Below, one piece after another: positions 47,301 through 56,617 of a stretch of DNA of 64,000 nucleotides. The DNA lies in the NCBI GenBank assembly GCA_001584585.1, contig LSYV01000020.1, positions 1,205,261 through 1,269,260 on the forward strand, read 5' to 3'. The translations under genes and the position numbers were made by a program. The stretch comes from Gonium pectorale (Eukaryota; Chlorophyta; Chlorophyceae; Chlamydomonadales; Volvocaceae). Positions within the stretch are counted from its first letter, which is position 1. Each line of letters starts with the position of its first letter. The notes beneath the pieces are model-generated. The model searched no databases. It was not told the DNA's origin and saw only the letters and a program-made list of their open reading frames with translations.

Positions 47301-47692
47301 AATTTGCATGTTGGCCTTGCAGATAAGCATGTGGTCAACGGGTATGTGCACAACACAAGGTATCTTCGCTTGTCCGTGATCTGCTTCGGTATGTGAGATG
47401 CCGCTCACCTGACCTCTATGAAGCGCATGGACCCCGCGACCTCGATGCAGGGTACAGCGGCAGCGACCTGTCGCAGCTGTGCCGTGAGGCCGCCATGCAG
47501 CCGGTGCGGGAGCTGCTGCGCTGGGGGACCCAGTATATGCCCGGGTCGTCCGGGACTCGGCACGGCATCGCGCGAGGTGCAGCAAGCAGCAGCGGGCAGC
47601 CCCAGCAGCGAGAGGCTATGCGGCCGCTGGGGCTGCGGGACTTCGAACACGCACTGGCAGTCATCAAGCCGGCGCTGTCCGTGGAAGGGTAG
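44323..47692 (+). CDS. AAA ATPase of the katanin/spastin/Vps4 group with MIT-like N-terminus (503 aa)
   Basis: Ten exons: 44323-44547, 44672-44819, 45133-45424, 45760-45816, 46007-46070, 46271-46350, 46514-46589, 46759-46920, 47084-47249 and 47451-47692. All are phase-consistent. Residues 1-75 are a helical, MIT-like segment. After a Gly/Thr-rich linker comes one AAA module: GPPGTGKT (Walker A, about 256-263, split by an intron after the Lys), LSKWSGESEKQLR (pore-loop region), CIIFMDEVDS (Walker B, about 310-319), FAATNRLED (sensor 1), LLRRFDRR (arginine fingers) and YSGSDLSQLC (sensor 2 region), ending with DFEHALAVIKPAL. Family role: ATP-driven disassembly of microtubules or ESCRT-III. The intron after 46920 starts with GC (GCAAGT), a GC-AG intron. 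Exon 2 is the least certain; 44690 is an alternative start for it. Confidence 0.8.
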
Positions 47693-48589
47693 TATGGATG
47701 TGAACGCTGTGCCGGAAGGGTAGCGTGGTAACAGCGGTGTCGAAAAGGGTATTGTGTGGGTGCGAATTTGAGGAGAGACTGTGCACGCCGTGCGTGACAC
47801 TGGTGGAGACCGGTGTGTGAGCTGTAGGAAACTCTGGGTTTGCTAGGCGATCGTGGCGCAGGCGCGCAGCTGGGACCTGCCTGATTTCATGCCGAGATAG
47901 CCACCCTGTACCCTGAGGCATCATGGTCCATTTCAGGGTGTTTGCGTGGACCAACTGTACGCATGCTGTATGTACCGAATTTGCAAGCTCGCGCCGACGA
48001 GAGAAGCTTGCACCTGCGTGCTCAGTTCTTCAGCGCCTATTGCATGTGGTCTGTGGTGTCAGGCACGCGTGGCCACCCCTTAGCTCTGGCCCCAGTGTCT
48101 TAGCCGTGACCCCTGTAGTGAGTGTATGTCTACAGTACAATCCTGATTGTAGTGACGTGATACCATTGTGTGGCGAGTCAGTCGGGGGACTATCACAGAG
48201 AACCAGTCATGGCTGACTGGCGCACGTCGGATTGAAGTGTAGGGGAGGTTTCCGGGTGCTGGGTCCTCCTGGACGGGCTGTTCTAGGTACGGTGATGTAC
48301 GGTATGAGGGAGCCAAGGCGGGGCAAGGCTATGCTGCTGTGGCGTTATTCGAGCTGTGTATTGTCCCCTGGCCCCCCCTGCATTTCGCTTCGGGATCTTG
48401 ATGTGGTCAATGCGCTTCTACATACAGGCGCAACGCTTGTCACTGTAGCGCAATACAGTTGTGCGGCGATGCCCCATGAAGACAGCCCATGGACGGTCTT
48501 GCCAATGCAGCAACGGCGGCGCTGTCCAGTTGGCGACGTAGTATAACTTTAACTCCCGCATAACATGTAGAGCTGCCGCCAGGGGCAAT
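47693..48589. other. Intergenic stretch downstream of the AAA gene
   Basis: It presumably contains the 3' UTR. No TGTAA was found close by. No supported exon was seen. Confidence 0.4.
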
Positions 48590-48604
48590 TAGCCCCGTTT
48601 CTAT
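48590..48604 (+). repeat. Left terminal inverted repeat
   Basis: TAGCCCCGTTTCTAT. It pairs with 49866-49880 on the opposite strand with one mismatch. Confidence 0.7.
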
Positions 48605-48947
48605 GGGCTTCCTAGCGGTTCCTAGGCCCCCAAACCGTTTCCGGAGGCCCTAGGATCCGGCCTAGGAATGCACTTTTTGTTCCTAGCCTAGGAATTTTCC
48701 TAGGCGCCAAAAACCCCGCTAGGAAAATAGGAACGTTCCTAGGACGTTAGTCTGTTACTTCTGGAGCATCGCTGAGCCCGGTCGCTGCGTTCCGGTGTTG
48801 AACCAGGCGCGATCACCGCGCGTGCGGGTGCCTTCCTATGCAAGAACAATGTTCCGAGCCCAATTAGTAACAATACAGAGGCCTTCGATGGCGATTGGAG
48901 CTTACGTGACGTAGACTGCTGTGGACAGTGGACAGTGGCTGGCAAGC

Positions 48948-49757
48948 ATGGACCCAACGCAGCTGCCCAACCGTGCCGAGACTCCATACGGGCAGCCGCA
49001 CATGAGCTTTACGCACATGCTTATGCAGCAGACGCCTCAGCCGACCGCCCCTGGACACGCCGGGCTCGGTGGCGTAACTCCGCCACTTGGTTACGCCTTC
49101 CCGGGACTCGCGCCGGCCCGTATGGCAATACCCCCAGCGGGCGTTGCGTCCCCGTCGAGCAACTATTTTGGGTACGGACAACAGCAGCAGCAGCAATAGC
49201 AGCAAACCGTCGCCCCTCCATCTGCAGCAGAGCAAGCAAGGTCCCTACAACAGCTGCTTGCCCAAGGGGTACCGGTCGATCCCCGTACCCTGCACGAGCT
49301 CTTGGGCAGCTTGGCTTCCCAGCTGCCTCCCTTGCAGCCGCTACCGTATCCTAATCCGCCTACGGTGCACACGCCAGCTCCAACAGCGCCGGCTGCAAGT
49401 GTTGTTGCTGACGTGAAGCTCTGACCTGAACCGCATGTCGTCCCATGTGACCACCGACCCGAACGTTGGCTCAGTCCGCTGTCGCTTAGTGCGGTTGCTG
49501 GGATAGTACCGAGTGCGTTCAAGGGGCGGGAGGCCCAAGACGGACGGCGGGACCGTCGACTGGACTTGCGCCGCCGCGATGAGCAACGACTGAATAAGGA
49601 TGCAAGTCACACAGATCATAGCCATTTGAAGAAGCAGCTTCTTCTTTAGCAACAGGAGAACGACGAGCTTTATGAGCACTGTTCGGTCGGGCATTTGGCG
49701 GAACCAAGGCGGACTTCTGAGGCCATAACAGGTTATGCTATTGCCTACATAGATTAG
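48948..49757 (+). pseudogene. Gln/Pro-rich ORF of the inverted-repeat element, three in-frame stops
   Basis: One frame runs from ATG 48948 to the TAG at 49755 (about 269 codons). It is interrupted only by TAG at 49197 (inside a poly-Gln run), TGA at 49422 and TAG at 49647 (followed by QQENDEL). There is no frameshift. The first part is Pro/Gln-rich (MDPTQLPNRAETPYGQPHMS at the start), the middle has LLAQGVPVDPRTLHELLGSL, and the end is charged and coiled-coil-like (RRRDEQRLNKD, LKKQLLL). No transposase or integrase motif was recognised. All three stops could come from single C-to-T changes in CAG, CAA or CGA codons. Confidence 0.5.
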
Positions 49758-49865
49758 TCGTCTTACGCATGCAAACGGCTGGTTTCGCCGTGCGTATGGA
49801 AACGGGGGACCTAGGAATTCCTAGCGATTCCTAGGTACGGAGGCCGATTCCTAGGATGGTTTCGG

Positions 49866-49880
49866 ATAGAAATGGGGCTA
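49866..49880 (-). repeat. Right terminal inverted repeat
   Basis: The minus strand reads TAGCCCCATTTCTAT, matching 48590-48604 except for one A/G difference. Confidence 0.7.
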
Positions 49881-50113
49881 TTGCGGCTGTTGTGCAGGTG
49901 CCCGCCAAAAAGCGGTTAGCCTGGATCCAAGGCTCAGCTTGAAATTGGGCTTGAACCCTACCATATGCGGTCTGCGGCATTGCAAGAGCAACCAATACTT
50001 TCGTCCTTCTTAGTATTTGACCAGGTCTGCAGTGCCGCGCTGCTTCAGTGACTTTCACGCACGCGGGCTGTTGCCGATCAACGAGAGGCCAGACAATTTG
50101 TGTGTGGAGGAGT

Positions 50114-53100
50114 ATGCTGCTCAAGCCAGTCAGCCTGCGCTTGTCGCACCGCCCAGACCCGAAATGGCCCGCTGTCGTAGGCCGTGGTCCGGCTCGCGCG
50201 GCGCGCACCAGTGCGATGGACCGCGTGCGCTTTACCATTAGGCGACTTACTGTGGTCGCATTCCGGGATGGCACAGCCCAGGCTCCCTCGGCACCCCCCA
50301 GCAGCAGTCGCAGCATGTCTAGCAGCGAGCACGTCTCGGTGCCAGTGGACTACTACCGGCTACTGCAGGTCCCGCGCGTCAGCAGGCCCGATGCCATTCG
50401 CAAGGCCTACGAGCAGCACATGCGGCAGTCCCCCGCCACGGCCTACTCGGCCGACACCCTCTTTGCCCGCGCTGTGCTCCTGAAAGCTGCGGCTGAGTCG
50501 CTCACGGACCCCGACCTACGCCGCTCCTACGACGCCAAGCTGGCAGCCGGGCACTCAGCCCTGCGGGTTAGCCAGCAGGACCTGCCAGGGGCGCTGGTTG
50601 TGCTGCAGGAGGTGAGCTGCCCAACACGTCCTCGTTGGCCCGCAGCGGCAACAAAGTATGCAGCCCTGCCAAAGTTGTCCCATGCCAAGCAGCCCCCCAT
50701 CAACCAATAGCAAGCAAACTGTAAACCCCCATACATCGCCGGGTCTTAGTTCGTGGTACTGCTTGCGGATCCCCAATCCTAGACGGCAACAAACCCGCCG
50801 CAGATCGGTGAGTACCAGCTGGTCCTGGAGTTGGGCGCCCGCTGGCTGGAGCTCAATGGCAACCAACCCGACGCTGGCGACGTTGCGGCTGCCGTGGCGC
50901 TGGCGTACTGCGACCGCGCCGGCGAAAGGCTGGCAGCGCCTGACAGCGGCGGCGCGGTGCTGCCCGCCTGCGACGACCTGGACGCCGCGCTGGCCCGGCT
51001 GAGGCGCTACGGCATGGCCAAGCAGCTGCAATCTCAGATCGTCAGCGCGCTGCGGGTGGGGCTGCGTAGCAGATGACGTCGTCTTTACCGTCGTCGCTGT
51101 ACGGGGTCGACACGCGCTCGTGCAATGGCCTAGACAGTTTTCCACGAGTGGTGACAAGCATGATTGGCTAACTGCTTACCGTTGCACTGGGGATGTAAAC
51201 GCGAGTTTGCAGCCGGTGCACATGTTTTCATCTCCCATCATCTCCCACTTCCGGGAATCCTGAACAGAGTGCGCGCCACTCGTCCCGACAGGACCTCGCC
51301 CCCGACTACGCCTGTGAGCTAGCGGCCCTGCCCCTGGGCCCAGACAACACAGCCCGCCGCGCCAAGGGCGTCACGCTCATGCGCGGCGTGCTGCGCGCCG
51401 CTGCCGCCGCGACGGACGCCGCCCGCGGCACCCGGACGGATGCAGAGGCGGTGGCCATGCTGCAGAGCGACGCCCTGGGTGAGGCGGACGACGAGGCGCG
51501 CAGCGCTTGGGGCCACGCGCGGCGTATGATGCAACGCGGCCGCGACGTGCTGACGTGCAGCGAGCAGGTGGGGTGCAGGGCTTTGGAGACACATCGTTGT
51601 GCTTCTGGCGCCTTGACACATGCTGTTTAATGTTCAGCCTGTCAGGACACAGACCCGCCTGTCCCTCATCCAGAAGCGCTTGGCACTCACACAAGCTCCG
51701 CACAAACGCATGTCGTACGCCCAGGTATCACTGCTGCCCGACGCGCTCAGGGGCAGCGGCCCCGTGCCGCACCCCGACGTCGTGTACGATGGCGCCCTTG
51801 CGCTCATCGTGGACGGCTTCCGCAACGGCTGGCCGCACTCCATCCACAAGGCCGACAGCCTGCTGGCGTATATGGAGCAGGGCGCCGCCGCAGCCTTCGC
51901 CGTCGCGCGCGAGCAGCAGGACCTCGCGGCTGCCGCTGCGCTGCGGCGGGTGCATTACGGCGGCGCTGCCGCGGCGAGCTCGCCCGGCGTTTACCACTAT
52001 GGGGAGGAGTCTGCCGGCTCCGTGAGCGGGCAGGGGCAGGAGCCACGGCACGGTGGCGCGGGTGTGGCGCTGGAGCGGGCGGTGTGCGCGGTGCTGCTCG
52101 GGGACTACGAGGCGGCGGTGGAGCTGCTGGGGCTGCAGGGCGGGGGCGCGGAGGCACATGCAGAGGACGGCGATGCGGCGAGGGCGGCGCAGGAGGCCGC
52201 GCAGCTCCGGGAGTTTGTCTTGGTGCGCAGCGGGGCCAGGTGCTACTGGCTGGGGACGCAGCCAGCAGTCAGCCAGCGGGAGGGACCATAAGACTGTTGC
52301 AGGGCGCGACCAGAACTATGCGGTGAGCGTCGGAGGCAGTTCTGAGTTCAGCAGCCGGTGATCCAGAGCCATCACCCTTGTGCTCACGCCGCATGATGCG
52401 TCCCCTGCCGCCCCATCACAGGCCAACTCGCCCAGCGGCGTGCAAGACCTCCGGCCCGGCCTGTGTGCCCTAACAATTCGCTGGCTGGAGGGCGTTGCGC
52501 TGGCCAACTTCCGGGACACGACGGGCCAGCCGGTGCGGCCGCTGCAGCAGTCCTGGTTCGCGAACCCGCGCGTCGCAGCCTACCTTCAGGTAATGGCGGG
52601 TCGGGAGGCACTGCATCATTGGCTCTTGCGCTCGTCTTGCTGTCGTGATGGAGTAGGTATGCAGGAAAGGGGCCGCTCCCGCAAAGATAGCGCGGGAGCA
52701 GGGTCGAGGCGGCCGCATTCCAAATATACGCTTAGCTGACGGGCAGCCTCAAGTCCCCGACACTCCAGGTTGCCCCATTCTGCCTACCTGCCTCGGATTA
52801 AGGGCAGCAGCAGCTCTCTCGTCTCATGGTAACGGCCTTCCCATCCTTACTAGCTGCGTACACCCCTGCCGCCGCCCTCGTGCGCACTGACCTGCAGGTG
52901 CGGCGTATGTTCGACGCGGAGCAGGTGCTCGCGGCCGCGCACTTCCTGTGCAACCTGCTGCCCACCACGGCCAAGCTGGTCTCGGAGCTGGCCGCCAAGT
53001 TGGCCGTGGTCATGGCGGCGATGGTCGCCCGGGCGCAGCGCATCGCCTTCATCCTCGTCAGCGCCGCTGCAGTCGCCGCCAAGAAGGGCGCCTCGGGCGC

Positions 53101-54207
53101 CGGCAAGAGCGCACCGGCGCCCATCCCCGCTGTCAAGAGCCGGCCTCCAGGCGGCAAGCAGGGACCCGGGCCGCACGGCCCGGCGGCCGGCGCCCAGCTG
53201 ATGCCAGCTCACGGCCCGGCCGCGGAGGCTGGGCTAGGTCCGCTTCCAGTCGATCGGGATGTCGAGTTCCCGACCGGCCCAAGCCGCCCGCCCGGCTCGG
53301 CCTCGAGCAGTCCCTTTGGCCACCCCTACGGGAAGCCTGTGTCTGCCATCCCGCGGGGCAGCATCGGTGCCGCGGCGCCTGCCGCCGCAGGTCTGGCCGC
53401 CACGGCAGCGGTGGCGACGCTGCCTCGCGCCGTACCGCAGCAACTGACGGATCAGGGCGAGGAGCACCAGGGCTCGGCTCCTGACCTGCGCCGCCGCTTC
53501 GCTGCCAGTGCTGCCACCGACGCCGCCCTCATCGATGGGAGTGCCCGCCTGGCGGCGGAGCGCGGCGGCCAGGCGGACGCCGTCGACCTGGACGACCACA
53601 ACGACCTCCACGATGAGGTCGAGGACGATGTCCTGCAGGACGAGTTGGTCCCGCCGGCCAGTGGGCAGAGCGAGGCGGAGCTGCGGGCGCACTTGGCGGG
53701 GCTGGAGGCCGCAATGTGGGACAGCGAGGAGCCGGGAGCGGGCGAGGCTAAGCAAAAGCAGCTGCTCATCTGGATCGCCGGGGCGGTGAGTCATGGGGCT
53801 TGGACGGCGGGCACAGGTTGCGGGGGTGGATTCCGGTTTCTGACATTGCGGAGCAAGACCAGGGGCAATGGGCGCACGGCGCAACCCTGCATTGCGTGTA
53901 CCGTAACGGCACGACCGCCACATACAGCCTAGGCTACGAAACAGCCAAGAAAGCGGCCGTCAGGCTCCTGTGCTGCACCAACAGCCGTCGCCCATAAAGG
54001 TCCCTGTCCCTGTCGTGTGCTGGGGTCTGATCCCCGCAGGTCGCAATCGCGGCCGCCTTCTTCGCCATCTTCCTGCGCCGGCCCAGCGTGCCTTCGCCCT
54101 CGTCCAGCATGGTGTTGATGGCGCCCGCCGCCGTGAGCCTGGCGTCCACTTCGAGCTCCATCTCCGCCTTCCGCTTGCGGCCTGTACTGCGAGTGAGCAC
54201 CGCATGA
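50114..54207 (+). CDS. ARC6: ARC6, chloroplast-division J-like inner-envelope protein (915 aa)
   Basis: Seven exons, 50114-50611, 50804-51055, 51292-51567, 51725-52222, 52422-52589, 52898-53785 and 54040-54207, are all joined in phase 0. Residues 1-75 are Arg/Ser/Ala-rich, like a plastid transit peptide. A J-like domain (DYYRLLQVPRVSRPDAIRKA ... DLRRSYDAKL) follows at about 79-140, then the ARC6/Ftn2 signature QQDLPGALVVLQE. Further ARC6-specific blocks are VALAYCDRAGERLA, AVCAVLLGDYEAAVELLGL, EFVLANS, and LRPGLCALTIRWLEGVALANFRDT. Family role: anchoring FtsZ filaments to the inner envelope from the stroma. A long Ala/Gly-rich spacer precedes one transmembrane helix (LIWIAGAVAIAAAFFAIFL, about 854-872). 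Only 43 residues follow it, so the usual intermembrane-space domain appears to be missing. A GTGAGC at 54196 could be a splice donor, but no matching downstream exon was found. Confidence 0.88.
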
Positions 54208-54996
54208 GCGACTCCATGTACGAGAGTGTCTAGAGACGTTGCAGGAAGCGAGCTAGTGAGATAGGGCGTAGTGGGGTCAGCGGGGATGCTAGTAGTTTTT
54301 GCTGCCCGTGTATTGCTTGCGCACATGATTCAGTTAAGGAACGTTCTACGAGAGGTAGTCATCAACGTGAAGATGGTGGATCTCAGGTATGGTCACCTGG
54401 TCCCGCGCGCGGGCGGTGTTCAGGTAGTTGCTGGCATCAGGTAGATCACGATGAAATGTGTCGCAGGACGTGCGGTTATCGGCAGGCTGTGGCATGATGT
54501 TTGCTCTGTACCTTGTATCCTTCCTCTGTGCCAACTTAGAAGGCTCCAAAGGGACATTTGAGGTTTGTCTGACGTGGCATGGCAGACAGGCGCCGATGGC
54601 TTACACGGTTAATTGCCAGAGCGGGAACTCCACACGGTGCCATGCCGACACGGCAACAGCACCTCAACAACCATGGGCCGTGAAGGGGTGTGGCCCATGG
54701 GTCACTGGCCCAAGTTGCCACACGCGGCAACATGTTTAAGTTTCAGCCCCGTCATGAAGATCGGAGGCGGCTCACCAGCATACGGTAACAGCAACGACGC
54801 AACGATATCATGTCAAGCCCAACACCACATGATGACATGAATACTTGAAGCTCTAACGCCAGCTGGGTGATAACTTGCCTGAGCGCACACTCAGCTGCTC
54901 CGGTGGACAGTTTGCAGCCAAGGTCACGCGACTGACATGCACTCAGCTTCCATGGGTGCACGGCGCTACGCTGCCATACTGTCAGCCTGATGCCGA
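54208..54996. other. Convergent intergenic stretch between ARC6 and ferredoxin genes
   Basis: It should contain both 3' UTRs. Plus-strand frames here were checked for an ARC6 C-terminal domain and none was seen. Confidence 0.5.
54601..54605 (-). terminator. TGTAA poly(A) signal of the ferredoxin gene
   Basis: TTACA on the plus strand, about 390 bases downstream of the minus-strand ferredoxin stop. Confidence 0.45.
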
Positions 54997-55767
54997 TTAG
55001 CCATGCCGATGCCTCATGCGGTCGACATCTTCGGCACGCTCGGCGCGACACTTGGCGCCCTGGTGCGTCAGGATCACGGCGTCGCCCAGGACAGTGGCGC
55101 AACAGATCGCCACGTAACCCTCCGCCTTGAGCTTGGGCGTCAGGCACTGCGGCTCGTGCGTATATGCGACCTTGCCGCTCACCAGCTGCAGCAGGGCGAA
55201 AGAAAGTAATGAGGCCGGCCGGGCGGCAAGGGCGGCATGCTCCACGGAAAGGATAAAGAAGGCGCGCATGGGACCCAGCCGCCACCTCGACGCGGGGTTT
55301 TGACACCAGCTCCCAGCGCAGACCCCTAGCAACCTGGGGATGCAAGGGGATGCACGACCTCACGGCGCACCTTGCACACGCAGGAGCTACAGGAGCCTTG
55401 CTTGCACGATGCCGGCAGGTGTAATCCAGCGCGCTCAGTTGCACTGTATATGTTTGATCCTATATGTAAGGTAGCAGCAGCAGCAGCAGCAGCAGCAAGC
55501 TTCCATGTGAGCGTTCTGCGTTCCGTTGGGCGCCAAACACAAAGTTTCGGCTTGGAATCAAAGTGCAGCCAGCTTGCCTCTCGGCTCAAAGATGACCTTC
55601 GGCCCGATTCGCGTCTGAAACGTGAGGGCGTGAAGAGGTTGAGCAGTCGTGTCGGACCGCGCATTTTTGACAGCAGCAATGGCTGTGCGTAGGATTGAGT
55701 GCTGTTTTTTGGAGAATGCATGACCTATGTTGCGCTGCTGCTTACGCCTCAACTTCCACACGTCCAT
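54997..55767 (-). CDS. Plant-type [2Fe-2S] ferredoxin (155 aa)
   Basis: Three exons: 55767-55578, 55459-55371 and 55185-54997. The cluster motif is CKQGSCSSC (Cys82, Cys87, Cys90), with the fourth ligand in YVAICCAT (Cys121 or Cys122), the standard C-x4-C-x2-C ... C arrangement. Residues 1-45 are basic and Ala/Ser/Thr-rich, consistent with an organelle transit peptide. KVIFEPRG begins the ferredoxin fold. Function: one-electron transfer; the partner is unknown. Exon 1 is joined to exon 2 by a GC-AG intron (GCAAGC...ATATAG) carrying a CTG repeat. The alternative is an intronless start at ATG 55721, which reads through a poly-Ala run into exon 2 but loses the KVIF strand. The loop between KVIFEPRG and SNIYSATERAG is short for the family. 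The tail after LTHQ is an unusual charged extension. Confidence 0.8.
55473..55497. repeat. (AGC)n microsatellite in ferredoxin intron 1
   Basis: Eight AGC units on the plus strand (GCT on the transcript), placed just before the proposed intron-1 acceptor. Confidence 0.9.
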
Positions 55768-56617
55768 GGGCCCGTCGTCGACTCGTCGTTAGAATTACGC
55801 AGCAGTATGCTTTGATGGGGGACAGGGACACGGCATCATCTACTGATATATGGTCACGGTTTAGCAGTTGGGATTTGGAATCACAATCCGTACCGCATGT
55901 ACCCTCATGTACCACAATGGAGGCGTGTAGCCGTTCATTCGCGCCCTCCAGGCACGAAGGTGTCTGTACTGGAACGCCAGCAACATCGCAAGCCAACTTA
56001 TCAATAGCTACGCCGAACTTAGCCTTGACAACCATCAACTCATGCATGAAGGCCGCTCAAGCCGTACGTGCGGTGTCACACAACAAGCAACCCTGCTCAA
56101 AACATTTTTGCTGTGCATTTGTACACACTCCCACGAGCAGGCCGCACTACATCACGCAAAGCAACAGATGAATACGGCCCGCTTCCTGCTGACGTGCATG
56201 CCAGCACCTGTCCGCCTGTGCCCAGTTGGCGAGCGGGCTCCCTGAGGCCTTGACCCACGCTGTACGGCGCACGGCTGCACTGCGTCTCGCGCACCTCCTC
56301 GTGCACGGGGTGGCTTCGGAATGCCCGCCTGCGGGAGCATGCGCGCGCACGCACGCACGCCCACACCACCCAGCACCGCAAGGGCTTAGCTAGGCGGGCT
56401 GCAGTACATGCCACAGGAAGTGCACTGCCGTACATGACTGTACCAGTGGCAACTGCCCAACACCTTGCAGTCAGCCGGTTTAGGTTTCCGTGCTTCATCA
56501 GTCGGCAGCAAACGCAGCTCGTGTGCACATGTCAGGTACGGGGCGCGCCTATATTCACGACACATCGTAGCTTACTGGGAAGATGGACCGACGCGCCCAC
56601 CATGTGCGCGCTTTGCC
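55768..56617. other. Intergenic stretch with a conserved downstream segment of the small-paralogue locus
   Basis: The segment at about 56180-56440 (minus strand) is related to 58950-59209 (see the repeat entries). Otherwise no supported exon was seen. The 5' flank of the ferredoxin gene lies at the left end. Confidence 0.4.
56180..56440 (-). repeat. Conserved segment downstream of small paralogue B
   Basis: On the minus strand this can be read as ...HEEVRETQCSRAPYSVGQGL..., parallel to ...HEAQRSFAAHSMGQDLKEST... at 58950-59209. Both follow an intron-acceptor-like CAG. It may be an alternative 3' exon, a separate small gene or conserved 3' UTR. The proposed entry phases differ between the copies. 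Confidence 0.4.

Larger units (their letters stand above)
48590..49880. mobile_element. Terminal-inverted-repeat element (~1.3 kb) with CCTAGG clusters
   Basis: TAGCCCCGTTTCTAT at 48590-48604 is mirrored by ATAGAAATGGGGCTA at 49866-49880 (14 of 15 bases). If one inserted T is allowed, the repeats extend outward to GCAAT. Both ends are followed inward by many copies of TTCCTAGG or CCTAGGAA (48615-48750 and 49810-49855). One decayed ORF fills the middle. No clear target-site duplication was seen. A DNA transposon or its derivative is the best reading; the superfamily cannot be named. Confidence 0.55.

Noticed and set aside
55326..55721. Continuous ferredoxin frame starting at ATG 55721
   Set aside because: It reads through a poly-Ala triplet run and lacks the KVIFEPRG strand. 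The spliced model from ATG 55767 restores it. Kept as the stated alternative.
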